Shown here: piece by piece, positions 52,780-61,687 of the stretch | How the letters are laid out: each line of letters begins with the position of its first letter | Position numbering within the stretch: position 1 is the stretch's first letter | Assembly (NCBI RefSeq): GCF_007970805.1 | Contig: NZ_CP042433.1 | Location: forward strand, 2,356,001 to 2,420,000 | Length of the DNA stretch: 64,000 nucleotides | Direction: 5' to 3' | Source: Flavisolibacter ginsenosidimutans | Lineage (GTDB): Bacteria > Bacteroidota > Bacteroidia > Chitinophagales > Chitinophagaceae | Notes under the pieces: model-generated | The model's input: only the letters and a program-made list of their open reading frames with translations | Database searches by the model: none | What the model was told of the DNA's origin: nothing | Made by a program: the position numbers and the translations under genes

Positions 52780-55700
52780 TTAATTGCTTGCGGTCTTGCT
52801 GCCCAAAACCCTGCGGTAGCGCTTCACGTAATCAGAAGGATTCATTTGGAAGAGCTTTTGAAATTGCTCGCGGAAGTAGCGAACATCATTAAAGCCGGTG
52901 AGGTAAGTAACTTCCAAGATGGTTTTGTCGGTACTGAGCAGCAGTTCGGCTGCTTTGCGCAAGCGGATGTAGCGAATAAAAACATTGACGGTGAGTCCCG
53001 ACACAGCCTTTACTTTTTTATACAGGCTTGGATGGCTCATGCCGATTTCCCGGCAAAAAGTGCCGATGGCAAATTCCGGATTGTCAATGTGCGCCTCTAC
53101 AATGGCGATGCACTTTTCAATAAAAACTTTGTGTTCGCCGGAAAGATTGGAAGCCGGCTTCAGCGTAACCGCGTTGAAGAAATACTGCTTCATGCGGCTG
53201 CGTTCTTTTAAGATGTTTTCAATTCGGGCCTGAATGATTTCTTTGTCGAAAGGTTTTAAAATGTAATCTTCAGCCCCGCCCTGAATGCCTTCCAATTTGG
53301 CTTTGTCGGAGGCGCTGCCGGTGAGCAGAACCACCGGAATGTGCGCAACGGCGGGATTGCTTTTTATTTTCTGGCAAAGCTCAATGCCGCTCACGTTTTT
53401 CATCATCACATCACTTATAACAATATCAGGAATCTCGGTTACCGCCAATTCGTATCCTTCGGCGCCGTCCGCAGCTTCGTAAACAGTGAAGCCGCTGGAA
53501 AAAACCTGCACGATGTAGGAGCGCATCTCGGCGTTGTCGTCCACTACCAGCATTACCGGAAGCTCTGACCTAAGCTTATCAAGCACGGCCGATTGCTTCG
53601 GCACCGCCGGCACCGTTTCTGTTGCTTCGTTTTCGGCCACGGCTTCTTCTACCAGTTCTGACAAAATCGTTTTCCCGCTTTTGTAATCTTCGCTGATATA
53701 AGCCGAGCCGTAATGTTCCTTGCCTTTTAAAAGCCGCAGGCAAAATTCTGTACCGGCGCCCGGTGTGCTTTTGTACGTAAGCTCGCCTTTGTGCGCCTCC
53801 GCCAGTTTGCGGGAGACGTACAAACCCACACCAAACCCGCTTTCTTTTGTCCCTTCAGGCTGACCAACCCGGTAAAAAGAATCAAACAATTTTTCGCCCG
53901 CTTCCACCGGAATGCCACAACCTGTATCGCTGACCTTTATTAGAAACTCGTTTTCTGTTTCTGCAATCATCAGTGCAATCCTGCCCCCCGCTTCCGTGTA
54001 TTTGAAAGCATTGGAAAGAAGATTGAAAAGAATGATTTCGATCTTTTCTTTGTCGCCGTAAATCAACACTTCCCCCTCGTCCTGTTGGAATGAAAAGTCA
54101 ATTGTTTTGCAAAGAGCGTGTTGGCTAAAACTTAAGAAGACTTCCCGGCAGGCTTCCATTAGATCAAATTTTTCAATCCGCAACTGCTCTTCTACCGACT
54201 CCACCTTGCGGAAAAGGAGCAGTTGATCGACGAGGCTTAACAAACGCCTTGCGTTGCGGTACACGGTCGAAATTTGTTTCCGGTCTTTTTCCCTTTCGTG
54301 TGTTGTCATCAATTCCTTCAACGGATTAATGATCAGCGTTAGCGGTGTGCGAAACTCATGCGAAATGTGGGTGAAGAAGGAGATTTTTTTCTCCGTGATT
54401 TCCTTCTCTTTTTCTTTCTCAAGCAAGGCCAGTTTCACTTCGTACTTTAACCGCTCCTCCCGCCTGTTGTAAAGCATATAGCTGTAAACAGCCGCACCGG
54501 TAATCGCAAGGTAAAGCAGGTAAGCCCACCAGGAACGATACCACGGCGGAAGAACGGTGATGGTTAGTAAAGTTGTTTCGCCTCCCCAGATGCCGGCCGC
54601 ATTGGTTACTTTGATCTTGAATTTGTACGTTCCTTCTTTTAATCTTGCGTAGTTTGCCGTGCGGCTGTTGCCCGCATGGTTCCAGGATTTGTCCCATCCT
54701 TCCAACGTGTAAGCGTATTGTACCTTGTCGGCGCCGGAATACTCAAGCGCTACAAAATCGAGTGAAAGAAAAGCATGGTCATAAGGAACGCTGACGCTTT
54801 CGATTTTTTCAAAATTGCGCTCGGTAACAAAAGAACTGTCTTCTTCCACCGACTTGTTGTTGACACGAAGACCGGTTAAAAAAACAGGCGGCATTTCTTT
54901 TCTTTCCTGTACGCTATCGGGATAAAAGATATTGAAGCCTTTGATGCCGCCAAACAGAAACTCACCCGACTGCAATACCAGCGCAGCGTTGAAGCTAAAC
55001 TGGTTGCTTTGCAAGCCATCCGACTGGGAAAAATTTCGACAAGTTTTTGTGGTCACGTTAAACTTGCACAAGCCGTTGTACGTACTCAGCCAAAGGTTGC
55101 CGCTGCGGTCTTCCAGCATGCGCAAAACGGTATTGCTTGGAAGTCCTTCGGAAGTTGTAAAGCGAACAAAACGGCCGGTAGCCCGGTTGAACAAAAGCAA
55201 GCCGCCGCCGTCGGTTCCAATCCAAAAATTGCCCGCTTGGTCTTCGTGAATGCATCGTACCGTATTGCCTACCGGAAATGTCTTGTGCCTTTTGTTGAGG
55301 GGATCAATGTTAATAACAGAAGAATAGTTGCCGCCCCAGATTTCGCCGTTGCGGTCTTCGGCCAGACATTGCAGGTTGCTGATGCTTTCGTCAAACAACT
55401 CGAAACGAGCCGCCGGCCTGTTGAACAAATACAAAGTACCGTCGTTGGTAGTGCTCACCCATAACCGGCGGCGTTTGTCTTCAAACACAAGCCAGGCATT
55501 GTTTTCCACCGAACCGGTTTTGGGGTTGCGGCAGCTAAAATGTTCAAATGATTTTGCGCCTTTTCGCAAGCGGTTTACGCCGCCAAACCAGGTAGTGAAC
55601 CACGTATCCCCAACCGAATCGCGGAGAATATTGGTGACGAAATTGCTGCTGATTGAACTTGGGTTGGAAGCATCGTGAACAAAGCTGGTAAAGGCGTTTT

Positions 55701-56862
55701 TCTGCCGGTTCCAATAACGCAGCCCTGCGCCGTCGGTTCCAATCCACAGGCTGTGCGTATCGTCTTCGCAAAACGAAAGAATAAAATTGTTGATGTCATT
55801 TTCTTTTTGAACCGAAACCGGGCAGGTGATGTGCCGGAATGCGCTGGTGCGTGGCTTTACCACGTTGATGCCGCCGCGCAACGTGCCAAACCATTTTCCG
55901 CCTTCATGGTCTTCGTAAATGGCATAAACGGCATTGCTGTTGATTTTTGGTGAGCCATTGGCAGAAAGATAAGACGTCGGCGAACCCTGACTTATCGGTA
56001 CTGTCCAAACACCGCCGCCATCCGAAGCAATCCACAAAACATGCTGACGATCTTCCATTAAATTCATCACCTTGTAAGAAGCAGGCAGCAGGTTTTGTGA
56101 AAAGATATTCTTTACGTTGTCGTACCGAAACAGCCCTTCTTCACAGCCCAGCCACAGCGTTCCTTTGCTGTCCACTTTCAGGCATTCGGCATTTTTTATT
56201 TTGCCGTTCACAAAAAGAAGCCGCCGCTGTTTAACGTCGTATTGAAACAGCCCGAAATCTTTTACAAACACCCAGGTAATTTGCCGTTGCGCATCAAAGG
56301 CTAGCGCCGTCGCCTCGTAATTTCCTTCCACACCTTTTGCTTCTTCCAGCGGTATTTGCAAACCGGTGTGACTGCCTTTTTCAAAAACAAAGAGTCCCTT
56401 GTTCTTAACACCCACCAGCATACACGTACCGTTGTTTACGTTTTGAATTGCATTCACACCAAGGTGTGTCATTTCTACAACGGATCCATTCAGGGACTTG
56501 TATTGCAGCGAAGAAAAAGTAGAACGCACGGGATTGTAGATGCTCAATGCATTTTCGCAACCAATCCACAGGTTGTGTGCTGCATCACTTTCAATTGAGC
56601 TGATGTGATTGTCGGCAAGCGAAGTTTTATCGCCGATGACGTTGCGAAAAATTTTAAAACCGTAGCCGTCGTAACGGTTCAGGCCATCGTAGGTGCCAAA
56701 CCAAAGAAAGCCGTTGTGATCCTGGTAAATACTGGTAACTGCGTTGTTGGAAAGGCCTTGCTCGATGCCCAAATAAGCCATGCCCGTATCGTCGGTGGCA
56801 AAGCAGGTGGTGCGCAGCAGGCAAAAAAGCACAAGCAATCCCAAACAGCAATTTCTTCCCAT
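52780..56862 (-). CDS. hybrid two-component system sensor-regulator (HTCS)
   Basis: A 1360-residue protein that senses an oligosaccharide and activates the locus. The signal peptide is 1-22. Two beta-propellers of Reg_prop repeats follow (about 30-700; for example GLSNNAVTSIYQDHNGFLWFGTYDGLNRYDG), then a Y_Y_Y domain (about 715-785) and a TM helix (WWAYLLYLAITGAAVYSYMLY). HisKA has His835 (HISHEFRTPL), and HATPase_c has the DTGCGIP and GFGVGLYVSRK boxes. The receiver has Asp1151 (VISDVMMKNVSG). The C-terminal AraC-type helix-turn-helix is ILEVTYLTGFNDVRYFREQFQKLFQMNPSDYVKRYR. Sensing in the periplasm and DNA binding in the cytoplasm are in one chain. It lies just upstream of susC on the same strand. 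Confidence 0.97.
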   Translation of the reverse strand: MGRNCCLGLLVLFCLLRTTCFATDDTGMAYLGIEQGLSNNAVTSIYQDHNGFLWFGTYDGLNRYDGYGFKIFRNVIGDKTSLADNHISSIESDAAHNLWIGCENALSIYNPVRSTFSSLQYKSLNGSVVEMTHLGVNAIQNVNNGTCMLVGVKNKGLFVFEKGSHTGLQIPLEEAKGVEGNYEATALAFDAQRQITWVFVKDFGLFQYDVKQRRLLFVNGKIKNAECLKVDSKGTLWLGCEEGLFRYDNVKNIFSQNLLPASYKVMNLMEDRQHVLWIASDGGGVWTVPISQGSPTSYLSANGSPKINSNAVYAIYEDHEGGKWFGTLRGGINVVKPRTSAFRHITCPVSVQKENDINNFILSFCEDDTHSLWIGTDGAGLRYWNRQKNAFTSFVHDASNPSSISSNFVTNILRDSVGDTWFTTWFGGVNRLRKGAKSFEHFSCRNPKTGSVENNAWLVFEDKRRRLWVSTTNDGTLYLFNRPAARFELFDESISNLQCLAEDRNGEIWGGNYSSVINIDPLNKRHKTFPVGNTVRCIHEDQAGNFWIGTDGGGLLLFNRATGRFVRFTTSEGLPSNTVLRMLEDRSGNLWLSTYNGLCKFNVTTKTCRNFSQSDGLQSNQFSFNAALVLQSGEFLFGGIKGFNIFYPDSVQERKEMPPVFLTGLRVNNKSVEEDSSFVTERNFEKIESVSVPYDHAFLSLDFVALEYSGADKVQYAYTLEGWDKSWNHAGNSRTANYARLKEGTYKFKIKVTNAAGIWGGETTLLTITVLPPWYRSWWAYLLYLAITGAAVYSYMLYNRREERLKYEVKLALLEKEKEKEITEKKISFFTHISHEFRTPLTLIINPLKELMTTHEREKDRKQISTVYRNARRLLSLVDQLLLFRKVESVEEQLRIEKFDLMEACREVFLSFSQHALCKTIDFSFQQDEGEVLIYGDKEKIEIILFNLLSNAFKYTEAGGRIALMIAETENEFLIKVSDTGCGIPVEAGEKLFDSFYRVGQPEGTKESGFGVGLYVSRKLAEAHKGELTYKSTPGAGTEFCLRLLKGKEHYGSAYISEDYKSGKTILSELVEEAVAENEATETVPAVPKQSAVLDKLRSELPVMLVVDDNAEMRSYIVQVFSSGFTVYEAADGAEGYELAVTEIPDIVISDVMMKNVSGIELCQKIKSNPAVAHIPVVLLTGSASDKAKLEGIQGGAEDYILKPFDKEIIQARIENILKERSRMKQYFFNAVTLKPASNLSGEHKVFIEKCIAIVEAHIDNPEFAIGTFCREIGMSHPSLYKKVKAVSGLTVNVFIRYIRLRKAAELLLSTDKTILEVTYLTGFNDVRYFREQFQKLFQMNPSDYVKRYRRVLGSKTASN

Positions 56863-56940
56863 ATGCTTTAGTAACGTGAGGAAACGAAAACGGAATGTAA
56901 ACGAAATCCTGCAAACAGCAACCTGCTCTATCGGCTTCGC

Positions 56941-58185
56941 TTAGCGGATTTGTCCCTGGCCGCTGACCACCCATTTTTCCGTTACCAGTTTTTCCAGCGC
57001 AAAAGGCCCGCGTGCATGAAGCTTTTGGGTAGAGATGCCGATTTCGGCGCCGAGGCCAAATTCCTCGCCGTCGGTAAAACGAGTGGATGCGTTTTCGTAA
57101 ACAACCGCTGCATCCACCGCTTGAAGAAATGTCTTGCACACGGCTTTATTTTCCGAAACGATTGCCTCCGAATGTTTGGTAGAATAGGCTTGAATGTGGT
57201 CAAGCGCTTCGTTCAATCCGTTCACCGTTTTCACCGAGCATTTCAAACTTAAAAATTCAGTACCGAAACTTTCCGCCGTCGCCTTGTGTAAGAACGGATA
57301 GCCTTTCAACAAACGATGCGCCGTTGCATCAGCAAAAATTTGGACGCCGTGCTTTTCAAACTCTGCGGCAAGCGCAGAAAGAAAAGGCGCCGCAATTTTT
57401 TTATCAAGGAGCAAGGTATCCATTGAATTGCACACCGAAGGCCTTGACACTTTTGCGTTCTCCACAATGCGCAGTGCTTTGGTCAAATCGGCTTCTTCGT
57501 GCACGTACACATGGCAAACGCCTGCGCCGGTTTCAATCACCGGAACAAGGCTGTTTTTGCGCACGGTTTCAATGAGACTTTGCGAGCCACGCGGAATGAT
57601 GACGTCAACGTAAGCCGTTGCGGTAAACAAGTGTTGCAAGCTGCTTCTGTCGCTGGGCAACAGGCCCACACACTGCGGTGAAAGACCGGCTTCTTTTAGC
57701 GCACGGTGAATGATTTTAACCGCGGCAATATTGGTTTCTTCGGCATGCTTGCTGCCTTTCAACAAACAGGCGTTTTTACTGCGCAGACACAAGGCGGCGG
57801 TATCAAAGGTTACGTTCGGTCTCGATTCGTAAATCATGCCCACCACGCCAAAAGGAGCCGTGCGTTTCTGCAGCAACAAACCGTTCTTTAATTTTCGTTT
57901 TACCAGCAATTGATCAACGGGCGAAGGCAAGCCTGCAACGGAGCGAATGGCCGCTGCAATGTTTTTAATCCGCGCCTCGTTCAGCAGCAAGCGATCTGCC
58001 ATTGGGTCGTTTGCGCCCAATCGCTGCACATCCTTGCGGTTGGCTTTAATAAGATTTGCCGTTCCTTCTTCAACATGCGACGCCATCTTTTCCAGGGCCG
58101 TTTGCACGGTCTCTTCACTCGCCAGTTGCAAGGCCCGCGAAGCCTTGTGCGTATCCCTGATTATTTTGTCAACATTCGTTGTCAT
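56941..58185 (-). CDS. proA: gamma-glutamyl phosphate reductase
   Basis: A 414-residue enzyme of proline biosynthesis that reduces gamma-glutamyl phosphate to glutamate 5-semialdehyde with NADPH. It has the aldehyde-dehydrogenase fold. GVVGMIYESRPNVTFDTAALCLRSKNACLLKGSKHAEETN forms the cofactor and substrate loop. VIIPRGSQSLI and VIETGAGVCHVYV follow, and the catalytic Cys252 is in VSRPSVCNSMDTLLL. ENASTRFTDGEEFGLGAEIGISTQKLHARGPFALEKLVTEKW closes the ProA signature. proB is 17 bases upstream on the same strand, so the pair forms an operon. Confidence 0.97.
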   Translation of the reverse strand: MTTNVDKIIRDTHKASRALQLASEETVQTALEKMASHVEEGTANLIKANRKDVQRLGANDPMADRLLLNEARIKNIAAAIRSVAGLPSPVDQLLVKRKLKNGLLLQKRTAPFGVVGMIYESRPNVTFDTAALCLRSKNACLLKGSKHAEETNIAAVKIIHRALKEAGLSPQCVGLLPSDRSSLQHLFTATAYVDVIIPRGSQSLIETVRKNSLVPVIETGAGVCHVYVHEEADLTKALRIVENAKVSRPSVCNSMDTLLLDKKIAAPFLSALAAEFEKHGVQIFADATAHRLLKGYPFLHKATAESFGTEFLSLKCSVKTVNGLNEALDHIQAYSTKHSEAIVSENKAVCKTFLQAVDAAVVYENASTRFTDGEEFGLGAEIGISTQKLHARGPFALEKLVTEKWVVSGQGQIR

Positions 58186-58202
58186 TGCTGATCGTTAACG
58201 GT

Positions 58203-59228
58203 TCAAAAAAGAACGATGTCGTCGGCGTGCGCCACCATCACGTCTTTTCGCTTGGTGCGCAAATCATCCGCCTTGTATTTCATTTTGGCTACGCCGACGA
58301 TGCCTTTTCCGGCAACGGTCAACTGCACTACTTCGCCTGCAAGAAAGCTTCGCTCAACGCAAACCACACCCACAAGCAACAAACTTTTTCGTTGCAGCAA
58401 CGCTTCGTGAGCGCCTTCATCAATTTGCACTGAGCCGATCGTAATCGAGCCGCTTGCTAACCATTTTTTGCGGTCGTTCAGCGAAGAATGTTTCGGCGCA
58501 AACGTAGTACCGCCTTCGCCGTTCAGGGCTTTTAAAAACGACTGCGCATCGTCAATGCCGCAGTAGATTGTTTTGATGCCGAGCGACGTTGCCAATTTGG
58601 TAAACGTGAGCTTTGAAGCCATGCCGCCGGTGCCGTGTACCGACTGGTCTTTTCGCAAATACGAAAGCACGTGGTCAATTTCTTCTACATGCGGAATGAT
58701 GTTGTTGCTTTCATCCCTGTAGCCGCCGGCCGTGGTACAAAAAAGCAAAGCACTTGCGTTGAAGGCAATGGCAAGCAAAGTCGCCAGCTCGTCATTGTCA
58801 GAAAATTTTAATTCAAAATTGCTCACTACATCGTTCTCGTTTACGATGGGAACAACGTTGTTGGCCCAGAGCTCGGAAAGCGTTTCGCGCAGTTGCAAAA
58901 ACTGCGAACGTTCGGCAAAATGGTGCCGCTCCAAAAGTGCCTGTGCCACTTGCAAGCCGTGTTCGGAAAAGCGGGAAGCGTATTCTTTTATCAGCAAGGG
59001 ATTGCCAATAGCAGCGGCGGCTTTTCGCTGCGTTAAACTGCGGTCGTAGCCTTTCAGAAATGCTTTCCCGCTGCTTACCGCGCCGCTCGAAACCAACAAC
59101 ACGTTGTGTGCCTTTGTCAATCCCGCAATTTGATTGACGATGCTTTGAATGATGGGCAAAGACAAATCACCCGATGCCGCGGTTAACACGGAAGAACCAA
59201 CCTTGATGACGAAAACCGATTTTGCCAT
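58203..59228 (-). CDS. proB: glutamate 5-kinase
   Basis: A 341-residue kinase that phosphorylates glutamate at the gamma carboxyl, the first step of proline biosynthesis. The amino-acid kinase domain shows FVIKVGSSVLT at the start, VLLVSSGAVSSGK, VVPIVNENDVVSN, DNDELATLLAI, and GTGGMASKLTFTKLATSLGIKTIYCG. The C-terminal PUA domain (about 255-335, KKWLASGSITIGSVQIDEGAHEALLQRKSLLLVGVV) is present as in most bacterial ProB. It is feedback-inhibited by proline in the family. It is the first gene of proB-proA. Confidence 0.97.
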   Translation of the reverse strand: MAKSVFVIKVGSSVLTAASGDLSLPIIQSIVNQIAGLTKAHNVLLVSSGAVSSGKAFLKGYDRSLTQRKAAAAIGNPLLIKEYASRFSEHGLQVAQALLERHHFAERSQFLQLRETLSELWANNVVPIVNENDVVSNFELKFSDNDELATLLAIAFNASALLFCTTAGGYRDESNNIIPHVEEIDHVLSYLRKDQSVHGTGGMASKLTFTKLATSLGIKTIYCGIDDAQSFLKALNGEGGTTFAPKHSSLNDRKKWLASGSITIGSVQIDEGAHEALLQRKSLLLVGVVCVERSFLAGEVVQLTVAGKGIVGVAKMKYKADDLRTKRKDVMVAHADDIVLF

Positions 59229-59500
59229 GACCGACTCAATGCAATCAAAAATAGGCGATAAAGCGGGAAAGGAATGGTGTCAGGACGAACGCAGAATTTA
59301 GGCCAACGGGTTGACTGTCGTTTGCATTCTGCGCTAAAGCCCTTGCTGGAACTGCATTTCAGCGCGTTGCGTTTTGGTTAGACGCCGTAGTTAAAAGCAA
59401 AATATGTTCTGCCTTTGCAGCAAGGCGGCTTTAGTTTTGAAGTAGTTTATCAAACAAAGAATTTCAACTTTTTTCAAATAGCAAGCAATCGTTAGATCGT
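59229..59500 (+). other. intergenic stretch that may encode a plus-strand small RNA
   Basis: This 272-base gap is upstream of proB and ends in a plus-strand terminator with no recognisable protein gene in front of it. Two short direct-repeat-like segments (GCAGAA/TGCATTCTGCG and GCCTTTGCAGCAAGGC) can form local hairpins. I could not match it to 6S RNA, RNase P RNA or another known family. It also contains the proB promoter on the minus strand. Confidence 0.35.
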
Positions 59501-59530
59501 CCCGCATTTCCATGCGGGATTTTTTTTGTC
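59501..59530 (+). terminator. plus-strand terminator without an obvious gene
   Basis: A perfect 7-bp stem CCCGCAT / ATGCGGG with a TTCC loop is followed by A and eight T residues. The tail is on the plus strand only, so it would end a rightward transcript, although the flanking genes are both on the minus strand. Confidence 0.7.
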
Positions 59531-59535
59531 TCTTT

Positions 59536-61482
59536 TCAATACGTCCACCGAACGAATGCTTCCATAGCAGCGTATCGCGTTAAACCCAGTTGCGCATACA
59601 GTTCTGCCGTGTGTGCGTTGCGGTCTTCGGCACGCTGCCAAAATTCTCTTGCATCACTTCCCTGGAACGGCACCGTATCTTTTTGCGATTGGTGAATAAA
59701 AATGCCGAAACGCTTTTTGCGTACCTGGTCGGGACTCATGGGCACGGCCATTTCTATTTCGCTGATGTCCCACTCCTGCCAGGCGCCTTTGTAGAGCCAC
59801 AGCCAACAATCCTTTATCCACGCGTCGCCATCGGCTTTTATTCGCCGCAAGGCTTCAAAAACAATGTCAAGGCAAACGCGGTGTGTTCCGTGCGGATCGG
59901 CCAGATCGCCGGCTGCATAAACCTGTTGCGGTTTTACCTTCCGGAGCAAGTCAACGGTAATGCGAATGTCTTCTTCACTCATCGGTGCTTTTTCAATGGC
60001 GCCGGTTTCGTAAAAAGGAAGATTAAGAAAATGAATGCCTTCTTCTTTAATGCCCACGTAGCGGCAAGTGGCCGCGGCTTCGCAACGCCGAATGAGTCCT
60101 TTGATGGCGCGAATGTCTTCGGTGTCTACCTGGTTTGACTTTTTGTTTTTTAGAAACGCTCTGGCTTCGCTTAAAACATCGCGGGCCGGTTTGCTGTCGC
60201 GGGCAAACATTTCTTCAAAGCCAACGGCAAAATCCAAAAAGCGGGTGACAAATTCGTCGGTGACGGCAATGTTGCCGGAGGTTTGATAAGCTACGTGTAC
60301 GTCGTGCCCCTGGTCGTGCAAACGTTGAAAGGTACCGCCCATGGAGATGATGTCATCATCGGGATGCGGCGAAAAAATGAGGCAGCGTTTCGGGTAAGGC
60401 TCGGAACGTTCGGGATGAGCGGGAATAACCGCGTTTGGCTTGCCGCCGGGCCAGCCGGTGATGGTATCACGCATGGCATAAAACACCTGCAGGTTGATTT
60501 CGTAGGCATCGCCTTTTTCTACCAAAAGGTCGCTCAATCCGTATTCGTTGTAATCGTTGTTGGTTAAGCTGAGAATCGGTTTTTCCAGGTGCAGCGCCAT
60601 GTCCACCACGGCCTTTTTCATCATTTTCGGCGTCCACTCAATTTCGCCCGTTAGCCAGGGCGATTTAAACCGCGTTAGTTGCGAGGCGGCTTGTTCATCC
60701 ATCACAAAGGTTGCGTCGTCGTGCGTTTGCAAAAGCGAAGCCGGTACGCTTTCGGTTACGTCGCCTTCCACTGCTTTTTGAATCACGGGCGCCTTGGTGT
60801 TGCCCCATCCCATCAGGATGATTTTTTTGGCTTTTAAGATGGTGGAGATGCCCATGGTGAGTGCCAGGCGCGGCACGTCGCTCATGCCCTGGAACTCGTA
60901 GGCATTGGCCAGCCGCGTGGAGTTTTCAAGGCTTACCATCCTTGTTTTGGAATGAATGCTGGAACCGGGTTCGTTAAAGCCGATGTGGCCGTTAACGCCG
61001 ATGCCGAGAATCTGCAAATCAATACCGCCAACCAAAGCAATCATTCTTTCGTAATCGGCGCAATGTTCTTTTATTTTTTCTTTGGGCACTTCGCCGTCGG
61101 GAATAAAACAATTTGAAGGGTCAATGTCCACCTTGTCGAAGAGTTGCGTTTTCATAAAGCGGTTGTAACTCTGAAGCGCATCTTTTTCAATAGGGTAATA
61201 TTCATCCAGGTTAAAGGCAATCACGTGCCGGAAGCTCAGGCCTTCTTCGCGGTGCAGGCGCACGAGTTCGGCATACAGGAGTTTCGGCGTTGAGCCGGTG
61301 GCAAGCCCCAATACGCAATGTTCACCGGCATCGGCCTTTGCCCGCATCAGCAACGCAACCTGCTGCGCCACCCATTTTGCGCCTTCGGCCGGCGTTGAAA
61401 AAATTTGCGTGGAAATGCGTTCCAACGAATCGGTTAAGTCAATTTCCTTGTTTGCCTGGTTCGTGAGCATATGATTTTTCAT
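59536..61482 (-). CDS. nagB: fusion of glucosamine-6-phosphate deaminase (NagB) and PIG-L/LmbE deacetylase domains
   Basis: A 648-residue two-domain cytoplasmic protein. Residues about 20-290 are NagB: VLGLATGSTPKLLYAELVRL, FNLDEYYPI, LGIGVNGHIGFNEPGSS with the catalytic Asp/His region, and LMGWGNTKAPVIQKAVEG. Residues about 385-640 are a PIG-L/LmbE zinc deacetylase: CLIFSPHPDDDIISMGGTFQRLHDQGH (AHPDD-type metal motif) and VYAAGDLADPHGTHRVCLDIVFEAL. NagB turns glucosamine-6-phosphate into fructose-6-phosphate and ammonia. The fused deacetylase could first remove an acetyl group from an N-acetyl-sugar. This fusion is known in Bacteroidota. It stands alone here. Confidence 0.92.
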   Translation of the reverse strand: MKNHMLTNQANKEIDLTDSLERISTQIFSTPAEGAKWVAQQVALLMRAKADAGEHCVLGLATGSTPKLLYAELVRLHREEGLSFRHVIAFNLDEYYPIEKDALQSYNRFMKTQLFDKVDIDPSNCFIPDGEVPKEKIKEHCADYERMIALVGGIDLQILGIGVNGHIGFNEPGSSIHSKTRMVSLENSTRLANAYEFQGMSDVPRLALTMGISTILKAKKIILMGWGNTKAPVIQKAVEGDVTESVPASLLQTHDDATFVMDEQAASQLTRFKSPWLTGEIEWTPKMMKKAVVDMALHLEKPILSLTNNDYNEYGLSDLLVEKGDAYEINLQVFYAMRDTITGWPGGKPNAVIPAHPERSEPYPKRCLIFSPHPDDDIISMGGTFQRLHDQGHDVHVAYQTSGNIAVTDEFVTRFLDFAVGFEEMFARDSKPARDVLSEARAFLKNKKSNQVDTEDIRAIKGLIRRCEAAATCRYVGIKEEGIHFLNLPFYETGAIEKAPMSEEDIRITVDLLRKVKPQQVYAAGDLADPHGTHRVCLDIVFEALRRIKADGDAWIKDCWLWLYKGAWQEWDISEIEMAVPMSPDQVRKKRFGIFIHQSQKDTVPFQGSDAREFWQRAEDRNAHTAELYAQLGLTRYAAMEAFVRWTY

Positions 61483-61687
61483 TTATTTTTTGGGATGGCA
61501 ACTGCGCAATTAGTTTCCTCGTCGCAGTTTCGCAAGCCTGAATGATTCGCAGGTAAAGTTGCGGCAAATTATTTCAACGATTGCGGGCCGGCTGCAAGAG
61601 AAACCTCTTCTGTACAACACATTATTCGCTGCACGCAAGTTCCGCTTAATCTCTTTTTTTACAACGCTCAATCGTTTGCGCAAATTC

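Noticed and set aside
59229..59535. RNase P RNA or 6S RNA gene
   Set aside because: The conserved RNase P core motif is not present, and I could not find the closed rod with central bubble expected of 6S RNA; left as an unassigned candidate transcript.
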